From Cytophaga aurantiaca DSM 3654 (GTDB taxonomy: Bacteria > Bacteroidota > Bacteroidia > Cytophagales > Cytophagaceae), in assembly GCF_000379725.1 (NCBI RefSeq), contig NZ_KB903666.1, positions 62,001-126,000 on the forward strand: DNA of 64,000 nt, given 5' to 3'. The notes under the pieces are model-generated. The model worked only from the letters and a program-made list of their open reading frames with translations. It was not told the origin of the DNA and ran no database searches. Shown one piece after another: positions 23,822-34,000 of this stretch. Each line of letters opens with the position of its first letter. The first letter of the stretch is position 1. The translations under genes were made by a program, and so were the position numbers.

Positions 23822-26800
23822 TTATTCGTTGTTACCAATTAAGAATTCAATTGTAATAATGGATTGATTGTATTGCTGCAGCACAGCAAGATAATTTGTC
23901 TGGACTGCCAGTGTTCTACTTAAGCCTTGGGATAACTCTATGTATCCAATGTTTCCGCTGTAATAGTTTTTTAATGCGTTCTGCATAATGATATCAGCTA
24001 TAGGCAATGCATTTTTTTCATAATACTCCAGACTGTTCCTGTATTTCAAATAGGTTTGAAATGCCTGATTGTATTGGCCTTCAAGATTTTTTTGATAAAG
24101 ATCGTATTCACTTTGCGCCATGTTTATGAATGTTTCACTTGCTTTTATTTTTGAAAGCTGAGGTTTTATCCAAAGTGGGAACGAGACACCTACGGAGACA
24201 CCTTGAAAACGTGTGCTGGCATCTGCAGATGCCGAAGGATTACGGTAATCGGGAGAGCCATAAAGCGATTGATTGAAATAACCAATATTTAAATCGGGTA
24301 GCAACTGCGCCTGTTCAAGCTTTTTACTTGCTTCGCTGACTTTAATCTGCTGACCGAAATAACGAAGTGCGGGATTATTTTGTATCGCTGCTGAGTCACT
24401 TGTAAGTGTTAGTGATCTTTTATCTATAAGGAATCCTTTGCTTGTAATACTCTCGCTGGTATTCAGCAACGTTTGCAATTGATTTTCATAAATGCGTATA
24501 TCGGCATTGTTCTGTTCGATCAAGGCGCGTATTTCATACAACTGACTTTCAGCTGTTGCTTTTTCCAAAACATTTGTTTCACCTGTTTTTAAACGCAGCT
24601 CTGCAGATTTTAATACAAGTACATACACGCTATCCTGCTTTTTCAGAAATACATCTTTTGCCTTTGCATATTGAAGTGCATAATAGGAGGATTTGATCTG
24701 CATGCGTAATTCATTTTCCGTTGCCTGCTTCGTAAGTTCAGCTCGCTTTATGGTTTCGTTATAATACTGTGCCTGGCGGTGTATGTTTGTTGGAAATGGA
24801 ATGCTTTGTGTAATGGTAAAGTTATTATCGTTGTAATAACTGTTGTACTGTCCATACATCAAGCTTGCATTTGTTTTTCCAATGGAACTTGCGGTACCTT
24901 TTAGATTTGTATTGTAATCAATACCATACTGTGCCGCCTTGATGGCATTGTTGTTTTCTATTCCCATAGTTATTGCTTCTTCCAGACTCAGTTCTCTGCC
25001 TTGTTGTGCTTTTGAAGAGAGGGGCATGGCAAGCATGACCATAAATGGAAGCAATGCCATTACTGCTTTGGGAGTTTTAAATTTGAACCCATTTTCAGAG
25101 AGCATGTATAAAATTGGCAATACCAATAATGTTAGGAGTGTTGCTGATAAGAGTCCACCAATAACAACGGTTGCCAATGGCTTTTGTACCTCAGCACCGG
25201 AACCATGTGATAATGCCATCGGTAAAAAACCGAGTGATGCAACGGTAGCTGTCATGAGTACAGGTCTAAGCCGTGTTTCTGTTCCTTTCATAATAATGTC
25301 TTTAAGATTTGTAAGACCACTCTTTTTTAAACTATTGAATTCACCAATTAATACAATACCGTTTAATACAGCTACACCAAATAAAGCAATAAATCCAACA
25401 CCTGCTGAAATACTGAATGGCATATCGCGCAACCATAAAGCTATGATACCGCCTATTGCAGATAAAGGAATTGCAGTAAATATTAATATACTTTGTTTGA
25501 TTGAATTGAAGGTGAAGTAAAGTAAGATGAAAATCAATATCATTGCGATGGGTACTGCAACAGACAAACGTGCTTTTGCTTCAACCAGATTTTTAAACTG
25601 ACCGCCATAGGTTACATAGTAGCCAGTTGGTAAAATTAATTGCGCATCAACTTTTGATTGAATTTCAGTAACAATACTTTCTACATCGCGGCCTCGTACG
25701 TTGAAGGCTACTGTAATTCTTCGTTTGGTGTCATCCCGTTGAATTTGATTCGGACCGTTTTTGAATTCTATAGTTGCAACCTGACTAAGTGGTATTTGCT
25801 TTCCCTTTGAAGTAGTAACAAATACATTTTGTATATCCTGTATAGATTGTCTGCTGTTTTCATTTAAGCGCACAACCAGATCAAATCGTTTTTCGCCTTC
25901 AAAGATTAAACCAGCTGTTTGACCTGCAAACGCTGAACTTACAACCGTATTCATTTCTTCTACATTCAATCCGAATTGAGCAACTTTATCTCTATCAAAG
26001 GCAATAACAATTTGTGGTAAACCTGTTACTTCTTCGATGTATAAATCCTTTACACCATCTACAGACTGAGTGATTGTTCCCAATTGTTTGGATAGCCGTG
26101 TAAGTTCATCCAAATCTTCTCCATAAATTTTTATGGCAACATCCTGTTTGGCACCTGTCATCAGTTCGTTGAAACGCATTTGTATGGGTTGTTGAAAACC
26201 AAAACTCACACCCGGAATTGCTTCTAAAGCCTGTTGCATTTTATTTGCGAGTTCATCTTTATTTGAAGCCTTCGTCCATTGATCTTTATCTTTTAATATT
26301 ACCATTAAGTCACAGGCTTCAATTGGCATCGGATCTGTTGGGATTTCTCCTGATCCGATCTTGGCTACAACCTGCTGTACTTCATTGGGAAATTGCTGCG
26401 TTAATATTGCGCCTGCTTTCAATGAAGCATTTACAGTTTCCATCATAGAACTACCTGTGAGTACACGCGTTTCAACAGCAAAGTCGCCTTCATCTAAGGA
26501 TGGTATAAACTCTCCCCCCATATTGATGAATAGAAAAAAACTCACTATAAATAAGGAAACTGAAATTACAAGCACTGCTAATTTTCTTTTGATTGCAAAG
26601 TTCAGGGCCGGTGAATAGATCTTGTAACAGAAATCCATTAAGCGGTCGGAAATATTTTTTTTATGAAAAGGATTTTTACTTAGGAACAATGCCGATATCA
26701 TTGGCACATAGGTAAGCGATAAAATGAATGCTCCCAGTATAGCAAATACAACTGTTTGCGCCATTGGTTTAAACATTTTTCCTTCAACGCCTACTAATGC

Positions 26801-28192
26801 AAGAATAGGAAGGTATACGATTAGAATAATAATTTCTCCAAATGCAGCAGAGTTCCGGATCTTCGAAGCAGACTCATATACTTCGTCATCCAATTCTGTC
26901 TGAGAAAGTTTGTGCGTATACTTTTTCCCAACGATATGGTGCAACGTTGCTTCAACTATAATGACAGCTCCGTCTACTATTAAGCCGAAGTCGATTGCTC
27001 CCAATGACATTAAGTTTCCGGACACACCGAATAAATTCATCATGGAGATTGCAAACAGCATCGCCAATGGTATGACAGATGCCACGACCAAACCTGCACG
27101 TAAATTCCCAAGAAATACAACCAATACAAAAATTACGATGAGCGCACCTTCAATTAAGTTTTTAGAAACAGTCGTTATAGCTCGATTAACTAAATGTGTG
27201 CGGTCTAAAAATGCTTCCAGTTCAACACCTTCAGGTAGGGTTTTCTTTATTTGTTCAATACGCTCCTTTACATTTGTAATAACTTCGTTTGAATTTTCGC
27301 CTTTGAGCATCATAACTACTGCACCTACCACTTCGCCTTCATTGTTACGCGTCATAGCACCGTAACGCACCGCATGTCCGTATGTTACGGTTGCTACATT
27401 TTTAATCAGGACAGGTGTTCCGTTGCTGGTATTTTTGACAACTATTTTTTCGATATCCGCAATGCTTGTAGCCAATCCCTCTGTTCGTATAAACCAGGCA
27501 TTTGGTTGTTTATCAATATATGCACCACCGGTATTCTGATTGTTTTTTTCGATCGCTGTAAATACCTCTGCAATACTAATATTCATACTTCGAAGCATGT
27601 CGGGATTGATAGCAATTTCATATTGCTTTACATAGCCACCCATACTGCTGATATCGGCAACACCTTTTGTCCCCAGCAATTGACGGCGTACGATCCAGTC
27701 CTGAATGGTACGTAATTCCATTGCATCGTATTTATCTTCATAGCCTTTTTTAGGGTGGAGCACATATTGGTAAATTTCTCCTAAGCCAGAACTTACGGGT
27801 CCCATTGAAGGAATTCCCACACCTTTCGGTATTTGGCTTAGGGCTACTTGTAGTCGCTCATTCACTTGCTGGCGTGCCCAGTAAATATCTGTTTCGTCTG
27901 TAAAAACTACAGTAACAACCGACAAACCAAAGCGTGAAATGGAACGCACTTCAATTAATCCAGGTATGTTGGCCATGGTAATTTCAACAGGGAAGGTTAT
28001 GAGACGTTCTACCTCTTGAGCCGCTAGCGACGGACTTGTTGTGATTACCTGTACCTGATTGTTTGTAATGTCAGGTACAGCATCGATTGGCAGCTTTGTT
28101 GCAGACCATACACCCCAGAAGATTAAGGCAATGGTGAAAACTCCAATAATTAGTTTATTCTTTATTGAGAAATAAATAATCTTATCAAGCAT
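23822..28192 (-). CDS. CusA/CzcA-type heavy-metal RND pump fused to a TolC-like channel
   Basis: 1456 residues, one open frame. Residues 1-1035 are a complete CzcA/CusA pump: 12 TM helices with the proton-relay helix 4 (FGLIVDGAVIIVE), and large periplasmic loops. Residues 1041-1062 form a hydrophobic stretch ending SSKAQ, resembling a signal peptide. Residues 1063-1456 are an outer-membrane efflux protein (TolC/CusC type) with long helices. Usual pumps are about 1040 residues, so this is a real fusion. The adaptor gene follows by one base and the Cys/His-rich small gene lies 211 bp upstream. Metals are inferred from family and neighbours. Confidence 0.93.
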   Translation of the reverse strand: MLDKIIYFSIKNKLIIGVFTIALIFWGVWSATKLPIDAVPDITNNQVQVITTSPSLAAQEVERLITFPVEITMANIPGLIEVRSISRFGLSVVTVVFTDETDIYWARQQVNERLQVALSQIPKGVGIPSMGPVSSGLGEIYQYVLHPKKGYEDKYDAMELRTIQDWIVRRQLLGTKGVADISSMGGYVKQYEIAINPDMLRSMNISIAEVFTAIEKNNQNTGGAYIDKQPNAWFIRTEGLATSIADIEKIVVKNTSNGTPVLIKNVATVTYGHAVRYGAMTRNNEGEVVGAVVMMLKGENSNEVITNVKERIEQIKKTLPEGVELEAFLDRTHLVNRAITTVSKNLIEGALIVIFVLVVFLGNLRAGLVVASVIPLAMLFAISMMNLFGVSGNLMSLGAIDFGLIVDGAVIIVEATLHHIVGKKYTHKLSQTELDDEVYESASKIRNSAAFGEIIILIVYLPILALVGVEGKMFKPMAQTVVFAILGAFILSLTYVPMISALFLSKNPFHKKNISDRLMDFCYKIYSPALNFAIKRKLAVLVISVSLFIVSFFLFINMGGEFIPSLDEGDFAVETRVLTGSSMMETVNASLKAGAILTQQFPNEVQQVVAKIGSGEIPTDPMPIEACDLMVILKDKDQWTKASNKDELANKMQQALEAIPGVSFGFQQPIQMRFNELMTGAKQDVAIKIYGEDLDELTRLSKQLGTITQSVDGVKDLYIEEVTGLPQIVIAFDRDKVAQFGLNVEEMNTVVSSAFAGQTAGLIFEGEKRFDLVVRLNENSRQSIQDIQNVFVTTSKGKQIPLSQVATIEFKNGPNQIQRDDTKRRITVAFNVRGRDVESIVTEIQSKVDAQLILPTGYYVTYGGQFKNLVEAKARLSVAVPIAMILIFILLYFTFNSIKQSILIFTAIPLSAIGGIIALWLRDMPFSISAGVGFIALFGVAVLNGIVLIGEFNSLKKSGLTNLKDIIMKGTETRLRPVLMTATVASLGFLPMALSHGSGAEVQKPLATVVIGGLLSATLLTLLVLPILYMLSENGFKFKTPKAVMALLPFMVMLAMPLSSKAQQGRELSLEEAITMGIENNNAIKAAQYGIDYNTNLKGTASSIGKTNASLMYGQYNSYYNDNNFTITQSIPFPTNIHRQAQYYNETIKRAELTKQATENELRMQIKSSYYALQYAKAKDVFLKKQDSVYVLVLKSAELRLKTGETNVLEKATAESQLYEIRALIEQNNADIRIYENQLQTLLNTSESITSKGFLIDKRSLTLTSDSAAIQNNPALRYFGQQIKVSEASKKLEQAQLLPDLNIGYFNQSLYGSPDYRNPSASADASTRFQGVSVGVSFPLWIKPQLSKIKASETFINMAQSEYDLYQKNLEGQYNQAFQTYLKYRNSLEYYEKNALPIADIIMQNALKNYYSGNIGYIELSQGLSRTLAVQTNYLAVLQQYNQSIITIEFLIGNNE

Positions 28193-28403
28193 GATTTTAT
28201 TATTAATAAGTTGAATGGCGCAGACATGAATATGTATTGCGCCGATAAGCTGATTCTTTCAATATGCCAATTAAACAAACATTCCTGATAATCATGAACT
28301 AACATGATTTATCTTGAATCGTACATAGTAGACACAATATGCACGACAATGTTGAGTTTAATACAATTTGGGTATTAACAAGAATGTGAAAGGAAGAGGG
28401 GAA
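28193..28403 (-). other. Leader of the RND pump gene with a hairpin
   Basis: A 211-bp gap holds a stem-loop at 28218-28243 with arms GGCGCA/TGCGCC and an inner ACAT/ATGT pairing. It lies 26-51 bases before the pump's start and could affect translation. No clear -7 element is seen on the minus strand, so readthrough from the promoter at 28732 is possible. Confidence 0.4.
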
Positions 28404-28727
28404 TTAAATTTTAGGCGGTTGCCAAAAAGTGTAATAGTACGTAGATATGAATTCGGAATTGTAGGTAGAAGCTAAAACAGGAGTAGTTGCTTTTTTAGTT
28501 CGTATAAAAAATAATTTTGGACTTGAGAATATTACTCCGGAAACACCGCAGCATGCACAAACACAGAAAGGCGAACAGGAGTCCGCTTCATCTTCACGAT
28601 GATTATGCTGATGTGTGGCTGTTTGTTCTTTCGTATGTATATCTTTTTCGCATGTAACAGCATCCGTGCATGGCATCATGGACAACACGATAATGTAGAT
28701 ACTGAATATGGCTATGAAAATTCTCAC
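28404..28727 (-). CDS. Small Cys/His-rich exported protein (DUF6660-like), metal-linked
   Basis: 107 residues. An N-terminal hydrophobic segment (RIFIAIFSIYIIVLSMM) is followed by a metal-binding region: HQHNHREDEADSCSPFCVCACC (residues about 38-60; four His/acidic groups then five Cys). This is the build of a small Bacteroidota protein family found in front of CusA/CzcA pumps. The start is GTG at 28725-28727; the next Met would lose the export signal. A near-ideal promoter sits directly upstream. Likely a metal trap or sensor in the envelope; inferred from residues and position. Confidence 0.8.
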   Translation of the reverse strand: MRIFIAIFSIYIIVLSMMPCTDAVTCEKDIHTKEQTATHQHNHREDEADSCSPFCVCACCGVSGVIFSSPKLFFIRTKKATTPVLASTYNSEFISTYYYTFWQPPKI

Positions 28728-28731
28728 TATA

Positions 28732-28762
28732 CAAATATAGAATTAATTGCGGCTCCTGCAAA
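28732..28762 (-). promoter_or_regulatory. Consensus Bacteroidota promoter before the metal-efflux unit
   Basis: The minus strand has TTTG (28759-28762), exactly 19 bases, then TATATTTG (28732-28739): a full -33/-7 consensus. Transcription should begin within about 4-7 bases of the box, at or next to the GTG start codon of the following gene, so the messenger is probably leaderless. A second TATATTTG overlaps at 28759-28766. Confidence 0.75.
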
Positions 28763-29013
28763 TATATGAACTTGTTTTTAAAGTATCAAACCGTTGGATA
28801 TGAATAAATTATATAATAGTCTTTAATATTCGATCAACATTTTTTTATAAAATATTCATTCTGCTGTTTACTTTTTGCGGACTGGTTCGTAGCATATTCG
28901 GAAAATCAAATTCGTATGAATGGCATTCGGGTGTGTCATTTATACTGAATATACTGATATTGTTGAACATACATCCTAGACAATCATCTAACTAATTTTC
29001 CATACTGTTTGGT

Positions 29014-29043
29014 AAAGGCATGCGTTTAACGTATGCCTTTTTT
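29014..29043 (+). terminator. Orphan rho-independent terminator
   Basis: Stem AAAGGCATGCG/CGTATGCCTTT with a TTTAA loop and T tail. No plus-strand gene lies upstream within the preceding 6.6 kb, so it may end an unannotated small transcript. Confidence 0.75.
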
Positions 29044-29048
29044 ATTAG

Positions 29049-29072
29049 TAGACAGTAAATAGTGGTCAGTTG
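29049..29072. repeat. Dispersed short repeat, copy 2
   Basis: TAGACAGTAAATAGTGGTCAG is a near copy of the sequence at 10745-10764 (GGACAGTAAACAGTGGTCAG). Both lie in intergenic DNA. Similar cagtcagtg-type repeats are widespread in Bacteroidota. Confidence 0.6.
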
Positions 29073-29143
29073 TCAATAGAAAATTTTATTATGCATTAAA
29101 TTTCCATATTACTTTCTATTCCTCATTTCTCTTCTATTTTTTC

Positions 29144-29151
29144 TAGCTTTG
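29144..29151 (+). promoter_or_regulatory. Candidate -7 element for selO
   Basis: TAGCTTTG matches TAnnTTTG. It would give a leader of about 17 nt before the ATG at 29175. No clear -33 element. Confidence 0.5.
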
Positions 29152-29174
29152 TAGCTTATCAGTACCATTCGTTC

Positions 29175-30728
29175 ATGGAGCATTTATCTACCAAACAAAT
29201 TTCCAATACATTTACAGAAACCTTTCCCGGTGATCTGTCGATGAATAATACAAGACGACAAACGCCTGGTGTTTTGTATTGTAGTGTATTGCCGACTCCT
29301 GTAGCACAACCCGTATTGATTTCATGGTCAGATGAGATGGCCGAAGTATTGGAGCTTAGTAAACCTTCGCCGGAAGATATTTTGATCTTAGGCGGGAATG
29401 CAATAAATCCAATGATGAAGCCGTATGCTTCCTGTTATGCAGGTCATCAGTTTGGTAACTGGGCCGGACAGTTAGGAGACGGTCGTGCAATATCATTGGG
29501 TTTTTGTAGTGGTAAAGACGGTGTGGATTATGAACTGCAATTAAAAGGAGCGGGGCCAACTCCGTATTCCCGAAATGCAGATGGTAGAGCCGTGTTGCGT
29601 TCTTCGGTTCGCGAATATATAATGAGTGAGGCCATGCATTATCTGGGAGTGCCGACAACACGTGCCTTAAGCCTTGTAGCTACAAGTGATCCGGTGCTGA
29701 GGGATATGTTTTATAATGGACATGCTGAATACGAACCCGGTGCAATTGTATTGCGTGTTGCTCCGTCCTTTATACGATTCGGTAATTTTGAAATACTTGC
29801 AGAACGCGGTAATGGTTTATTGAGCAAGCAATTATGTGATTGGGTTATTGCTCGCTATTATCCTGAAATTGATATAGAGCACGAAGATCGTGTAGTACAT
29901 TTATTTCAGGCAGTTGCAGAACGCACAGCAGATACGATTGTAGAATGGTTGCGTGTAGGATTTGTACATGGTGTTATGAATACCGATAACATGTCGATCC
30001 TTGGATTGACAATTGATTATGGACCGTATTCATTTGTTGATGACTACGATCTCAGCTTTACGCCGAATACAACCGACTTGCCTGGCAGGAGATATGCCTT
30101 CGGAAATCAGGCATCTGTTGCATACTGGAATTTAAGCCGCCTGGCAAATGCCTTGGCTTTCTTAGTTCCTGAAACAGATAAACTGGTTGCGGTATTGAAA
30201 AACTATCAGGATGTATACGAAAGAAAGTATTATGTGATGATGGCAAAGAAATTAGGCATTGATGAACTTCGTGAAGAAGATCGTTTGCTGATTGATTCGT
30301 TTGAAGAAATGTTGCAAACACTTAAACCGGATATGACCTTGTTCTATCAATTGTTGATTGATCTGCCTGATGCGATCGGATCGTCAGCAGATGTAAAGAA
30401 CTTCTTTCAGGAAACGTTTTATACTGAACCCGATGAAACGATATTGTATGCGTCAATGTTAACCTATCGTGCACGGATTGAAACAAATAGTTGTTCTGTT
30501 GAAACATCAAAGCAGATGATGCGTGCCGCGAATCCACGTTTCATCGTTCGTAATTACATGCTGCATGAAGCAATAGAAAAACTTGAAAAAGGAGATGATA
30601 GCTTATTGAAAAAGCTAGAAGAATATATGAAAGATCCTTATTCAAAAAAAGGAGATGAATATTTTGTAAAGCGCCCTGCCTGGGCTGAACAGAAGGCGGG
30701 CTGCTCTATGTTATCCTGCAGTTCTTAA
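29175..30728 (+). CDS. selO: Protein adenylyltransferase SelO (YdiU)
   Basis: 517 residues, full length for SelO. This pseudokinase-fold enzyme transfers AMP to hydroxyl side chains of proteins in redox defence. Visible motifs: GHQFGNWAGQLGDGRA (90-105), the ATP-binding ELQLKGAGPTPYSR with Lys124, DGRAVLRSSVREYI, and HGVMNTDNMSILGLTIDYGP (near 265) with Asn/Asp metal ligands. The C-terminus CSMLSCSS keeps the regulatory Cys that is selenocysteine in animals; here it is an ordinary Cys codon. The 88-residue gene follows after 10 bp. Confidence 0.96.
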   Translation: MEHLSTKQISNTFTETFPGDLSMNNTRRQTPGVLYCSVLPTPVAQPVLISWSDEMAEVLELSKPSPEDILILGGNAINPMMKPYASCYAGHQFGNWAGQLGDGRAISLGFCSGKDGVDYELQLKGAGPTPYSRNADGRAVLRSSVREYIMSEAMHYLGVPTTRALSLVATSDPVLRDMFYNGHAEYEPGAIVLRVAPSFIRFGNFEILAERGNGLLSKQLCDWVIARYYPEIDIEHEDRVVHLFQAVAERTADTIVEWLRVGFVHGVMNTDNMSILGLTIDYGPYSFVDDYDLSFTPNTTDLPGRRYAFGNQASVAYWNLSRLANALAFLVPETDKLVAVLKNYQDVYERKYYVMMAKKLGIDELREEDRLLIDSFEEMLQTLKPDMTLFYQLLIDLPDAIGSSADVKNFFQETFYTEPDETILYASMLTYRARIETNSCSVETSKQMMRAANPRFIVRNYMLHEAIEKLEKGDDSLLKKLEEYMKDPYSKKGDEYFVKRPAWAEQKAGCSMLSCSS

Positions 30729-30738
30729 TAAAAGGAAT

Positions 30739-31005
30739 ATGAAAACAGGGCCGCGTTATATAGGGAGTGTAAATTATGCTTCTATCGTTGCACACATAGA
30801 AAAATTAAGCATTACAGATTTATATAAAATTAAAATGAATCCGGTCGATTTTGAAAAGCTTGTATCAGAATACCAAGAGCTTTTTAAAAAAGATTTTACA
30901 TCTGTAATGCATATTGCAGGTATTCCTGTAGAACAATTTCCAACTACGCCTCTAAACCGAATCTGTGTAGTTGATAATACAGATGAAGATTCTTGTTCTA
31001 TTTAA
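30739..31005 (+). CDS. Hypothetical 88-aa protein downstream of SelO
   Basis: Not recognised. Short soluble protein with a helical centre (HIEKLSITDLYKIK; VDFEKLVSEYQELFKKDF) and two Cys near the end (RICVVDNTDEDSCS). It begins 10 bp after selO, so the two are almost surely one transcript that ends in the long palindromic terminator. A role with SelO, as partner or substrate, is possible from position only. Confidence 0.7.
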   Translation: MKTGPRYIGSVNYASIVAHIEKLSITDLYKIKMNPVDFEKLVSEYQELFKKDFTSVMHIAGIPVEQFPTTPLNRICVVDNTDEDSCSI

Positions 31006-31010
31006 TATTG

Positions 31011-31067
31011 TACAGCATAAAAAAAAGTGCTTAGCGATCGATCGCTAAGCACTTTTTTTATGCTGTA
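31011..31067. terminator. Long bidirectional palindromic terminator
   Basis: TACAGCAT-A8-GTGCTTAGCGATC is followed directly by its complement, with a single unpaired base in the A/T tract. Arms of about 28 bp make a 57-bp palindrome between the convergent selO unit and the GH8 gene, with A and T runs for both directions. Confidence 0.93.
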
Positions 31068-31071
31068 TTTT

Positions 31072-34000
31072 TTATTGTTTTATTATCTTTCGAATCGCTT
31101 TATAATCATCCCATGTTACGATCAATTGATACATGCCTGATGCAAAAGGCATTTCAAGATCAATAGGCGTTCCTGAATACGTAATCGTTTTATTAAGAAC
31201 AATGTTTCCGATTGCATCAATAAGTATATAAGAAACTTCTGTTGACGTTGATTCAGTCAGTTCTATTGTGATCTTATCAGAACAAGGAATAGGATACACT
31301 TTAATGATATTTTCTGTAGATGGAACCAGAATCGCAGTTGGTGTACCTACAGTTACAGCTAGTGTAATTGTGGAAGTTTGTCCAGCAGGATTTGTTTCAA
31401 CCAGTTTTACATTGCCGCTAGTTGTGCCAAAATGTACAACAATTGAATTTGTACCTTGTCCGCTTGTAATAGTGGCTCCAGCCGGAACAGACCAAGTGTA
31501 CGTCATGCCTGGTTTATTCGTTACAGAATAAGTGACTCCAGTTTGATTTGAAGTAACAGAAGTTGGTCCTGAAACATTGGAGTCAAATGCAGGGCTTGCA
31601 TTTACTGTCATTGTAATCGAATTAGAAGTTGCTTGAGTTGTAGTTACGCAACTTGCATTTGATGTCATTGTTACACTTATTACATTACCATTTGTTAATG
31701 TGGTTGTAGTATAGGTTGAATTTGTTGCTCCCGAAATTGCTGTTCCTCCTTTTTTCCATTGGAAGGTGGGAGTAGAACCTCCATTAGAATACGTAGCGGT
31801 GAATGTAACCGATTGTCCACTATAGATGGTTGTTGCAGAAGAACCAGCCGTTACGGATGGAGTAACCTTTGCATTTACAGTAACACTTTTTGACGCAATT
31901 GTTCCGCTTCCGCATGCATTTATAGGAGTTACCGTTACTGTTCCACTAGCTGTTCCCATTGTAACAGTAATGCTATTGGTACCAGAACCTGCAGTAATGC
32001 TTGCTCCTGTTGGTATAGTCCATGTATAGCTGGTTGCATTACTTACCGCAGCTATGCTATAGGTCACAGATGTTGTACCCGCACAAACCGATGTTGATCC
32101 TGTAATTGCTCCAGCTGCTGATGGCAATGTACAAGAAGAACCTAATAAAATAGCTGTTCCAGCATAGGACGGATTTGTCCAAGCTTGATCTGCACTTGCA
32201 AACCACGACATTTTCCCATCTCGTGTACCGCCATCGTCATCGTCATCAACTTCTACATCAAAGCCAACCAATTGATTGATAGAAGGAGTGTTGTTTAGTG
32301 TAGACCATGGAATTCTGATTTCAGTAATGTAGCCACCTGTCTTCGTTACATGAGCAAATGTAATTCCTGTTACAGATTTGTTGTTTGCCTCCGTTACTGT
32401 TGCATCGTTCCAACGGAACATGTATTGGAAATAATTGCTGCCCACAGTTGTTGCTTTTGTATTTCCTATATCAAAAAACACTTCGATGTTGTCATCATCG
32501 TATTTATTTGTTCCGCTATCATTTATTAATGCATTATCTGTTACATCAACTAAAACATACACATAGGTATTATCCCATAAGGCTTTGAAGGTTCCTGATA
32601 AATCTGATGTATTGGAAACTGTTCCGGAAATAACCGTATTTAAATTTCCTGAATTGTTTGTAGTCCAGATAGCATCTATTGTTCCATCAATTGTTGGAAC
32701 GGTAGTGGTTTGATTTATTGCTTTATATACATTCAATGCTACAGGTGAACTTGTAGCTGTTGCGGAACTTGAATTGTAAGCTATTGCAGTGATAGATAAA
32801 TTTCCTGAAGTAGGGATTGTCCAGGACAACGTATATGGTGATGTTGTTGAAGAGCCAATCAGTGTTGTACCATAATAGTATTCTACTTTGGAAATTGTAC
32901 CGCTTGTAGTTGTTGCCGTTGCTTTTAGTGTAACGGCTGTTCCTTCTGTATAATTTCCAGCTGTTGGGGATGTTAAACTTGCTGTTACGGCATTTCCTGT
33001 TATGGCACTTGGATTCCAGAAATTACCTGTTTGGACGAATAATGATATTACTCTTAGTGTGTTTCCAAAATATCCAGATCCATCTACAGTGTTTACTGTT
33101 TTAGTATACATGCTGTTCATGATTGTTTGGTAGGTAGAGGTCGCCCCACAAATACCAGCTGCAAATGTTGATACAAAAGTTGCATTAACCGTTCCATTTC
33201 CTCCTGATTGAGCAACAGGTCCACCTGCATTTCCAGCACCTTTACCATTTATATAAGATGCTATAGGTACACAGAAATTTGTTTGTGCAGTACTGTTGCC
33301 TGTCCATAAAACTTCTACTGCCATTCTCCATGGATTGCGGCAGGCATCGTATCCATATTCATTTGATCCATTACAATTATTAGGAGAGCCGTTTTGATCT
33401 GACCAGTTACTAACCAATCCCGTTGTTGAATTTCTATTTGCATTTAGTAAAGTATATGCAGCTGTTACTGCACTGTTCCAGGTGCTTGCCTGTGAAGTGA
33501 CTTGTGTTGCAAATTGTCTGTAATAAGCAGGAGATTGATAGCTTGGGTTTCTACACGTAGAATTCATGCCCCAACCATCGCCATTGATTGCTTGAAAAGA
33601 TGTTGTTTGGATTTCATATGTTTTAATCGCAGTGATTAACGTGTTCGCTTCAGTACTATATGTATATGGACTTGTAGCTGATGGCCATTGCTTCGATGCT
33701 ACAATCAATGCCATTGCTGCATCTAAATCTGCATCTGTAGCACCATTAGAGCCTGAAGCTCCTGTACAGCCACCAATCTTCCAATTCATCAAACCATTGT
33801 TATTCGAATTGGTTTTATAATATGCCCATAAGCCATCAAACAATGCTTTATCTGCTGCGTAGGCTGCCAATAACATGCCATAGCCAATGCCTTCTGAAAC
33901 GGTTGAAGAGTTGTCATCAAATAAAACTCTGTACTGTGTCCCGCACGCTCGGACATAGGTTGTTTTCCATGTATTGTAAGCCGTGTAGGCATCTTGCGAT

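Larger units (their letters stand above)
28728..29174. other. Gene-free 447-bp region
   Basis: The left end carries the minus-strand promoter at 28732-28762. The right part has a plus-strand terminator (29014-29043) with no plus-strand gene before it, a dispersed GACAGTAAAYAGTGGTCAG repeat copy (29049-29072) and the -7 box of selO (29144-29151). No protein gene is visible; a small plus-strand RNA ending at the terminator is possible. Confidence 0.55.

Noticed and set aside
24939-27715. Open frames opposite the RND pump
   Set aside because: Shadow frames of a long, clearly coding gene, without homology-like motifs.
29175-30728. Selenocysteine in SelO
   Set aside because: The C-terminal residue is encoded by a Cys codon and the frame has no internal TGA, so no recoding is needed.
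31268-33820. Plus-strand frames inside the GH8 gene
   Set aside because: They arise from the Thr/Val-rich Ig-like repeats read backward.
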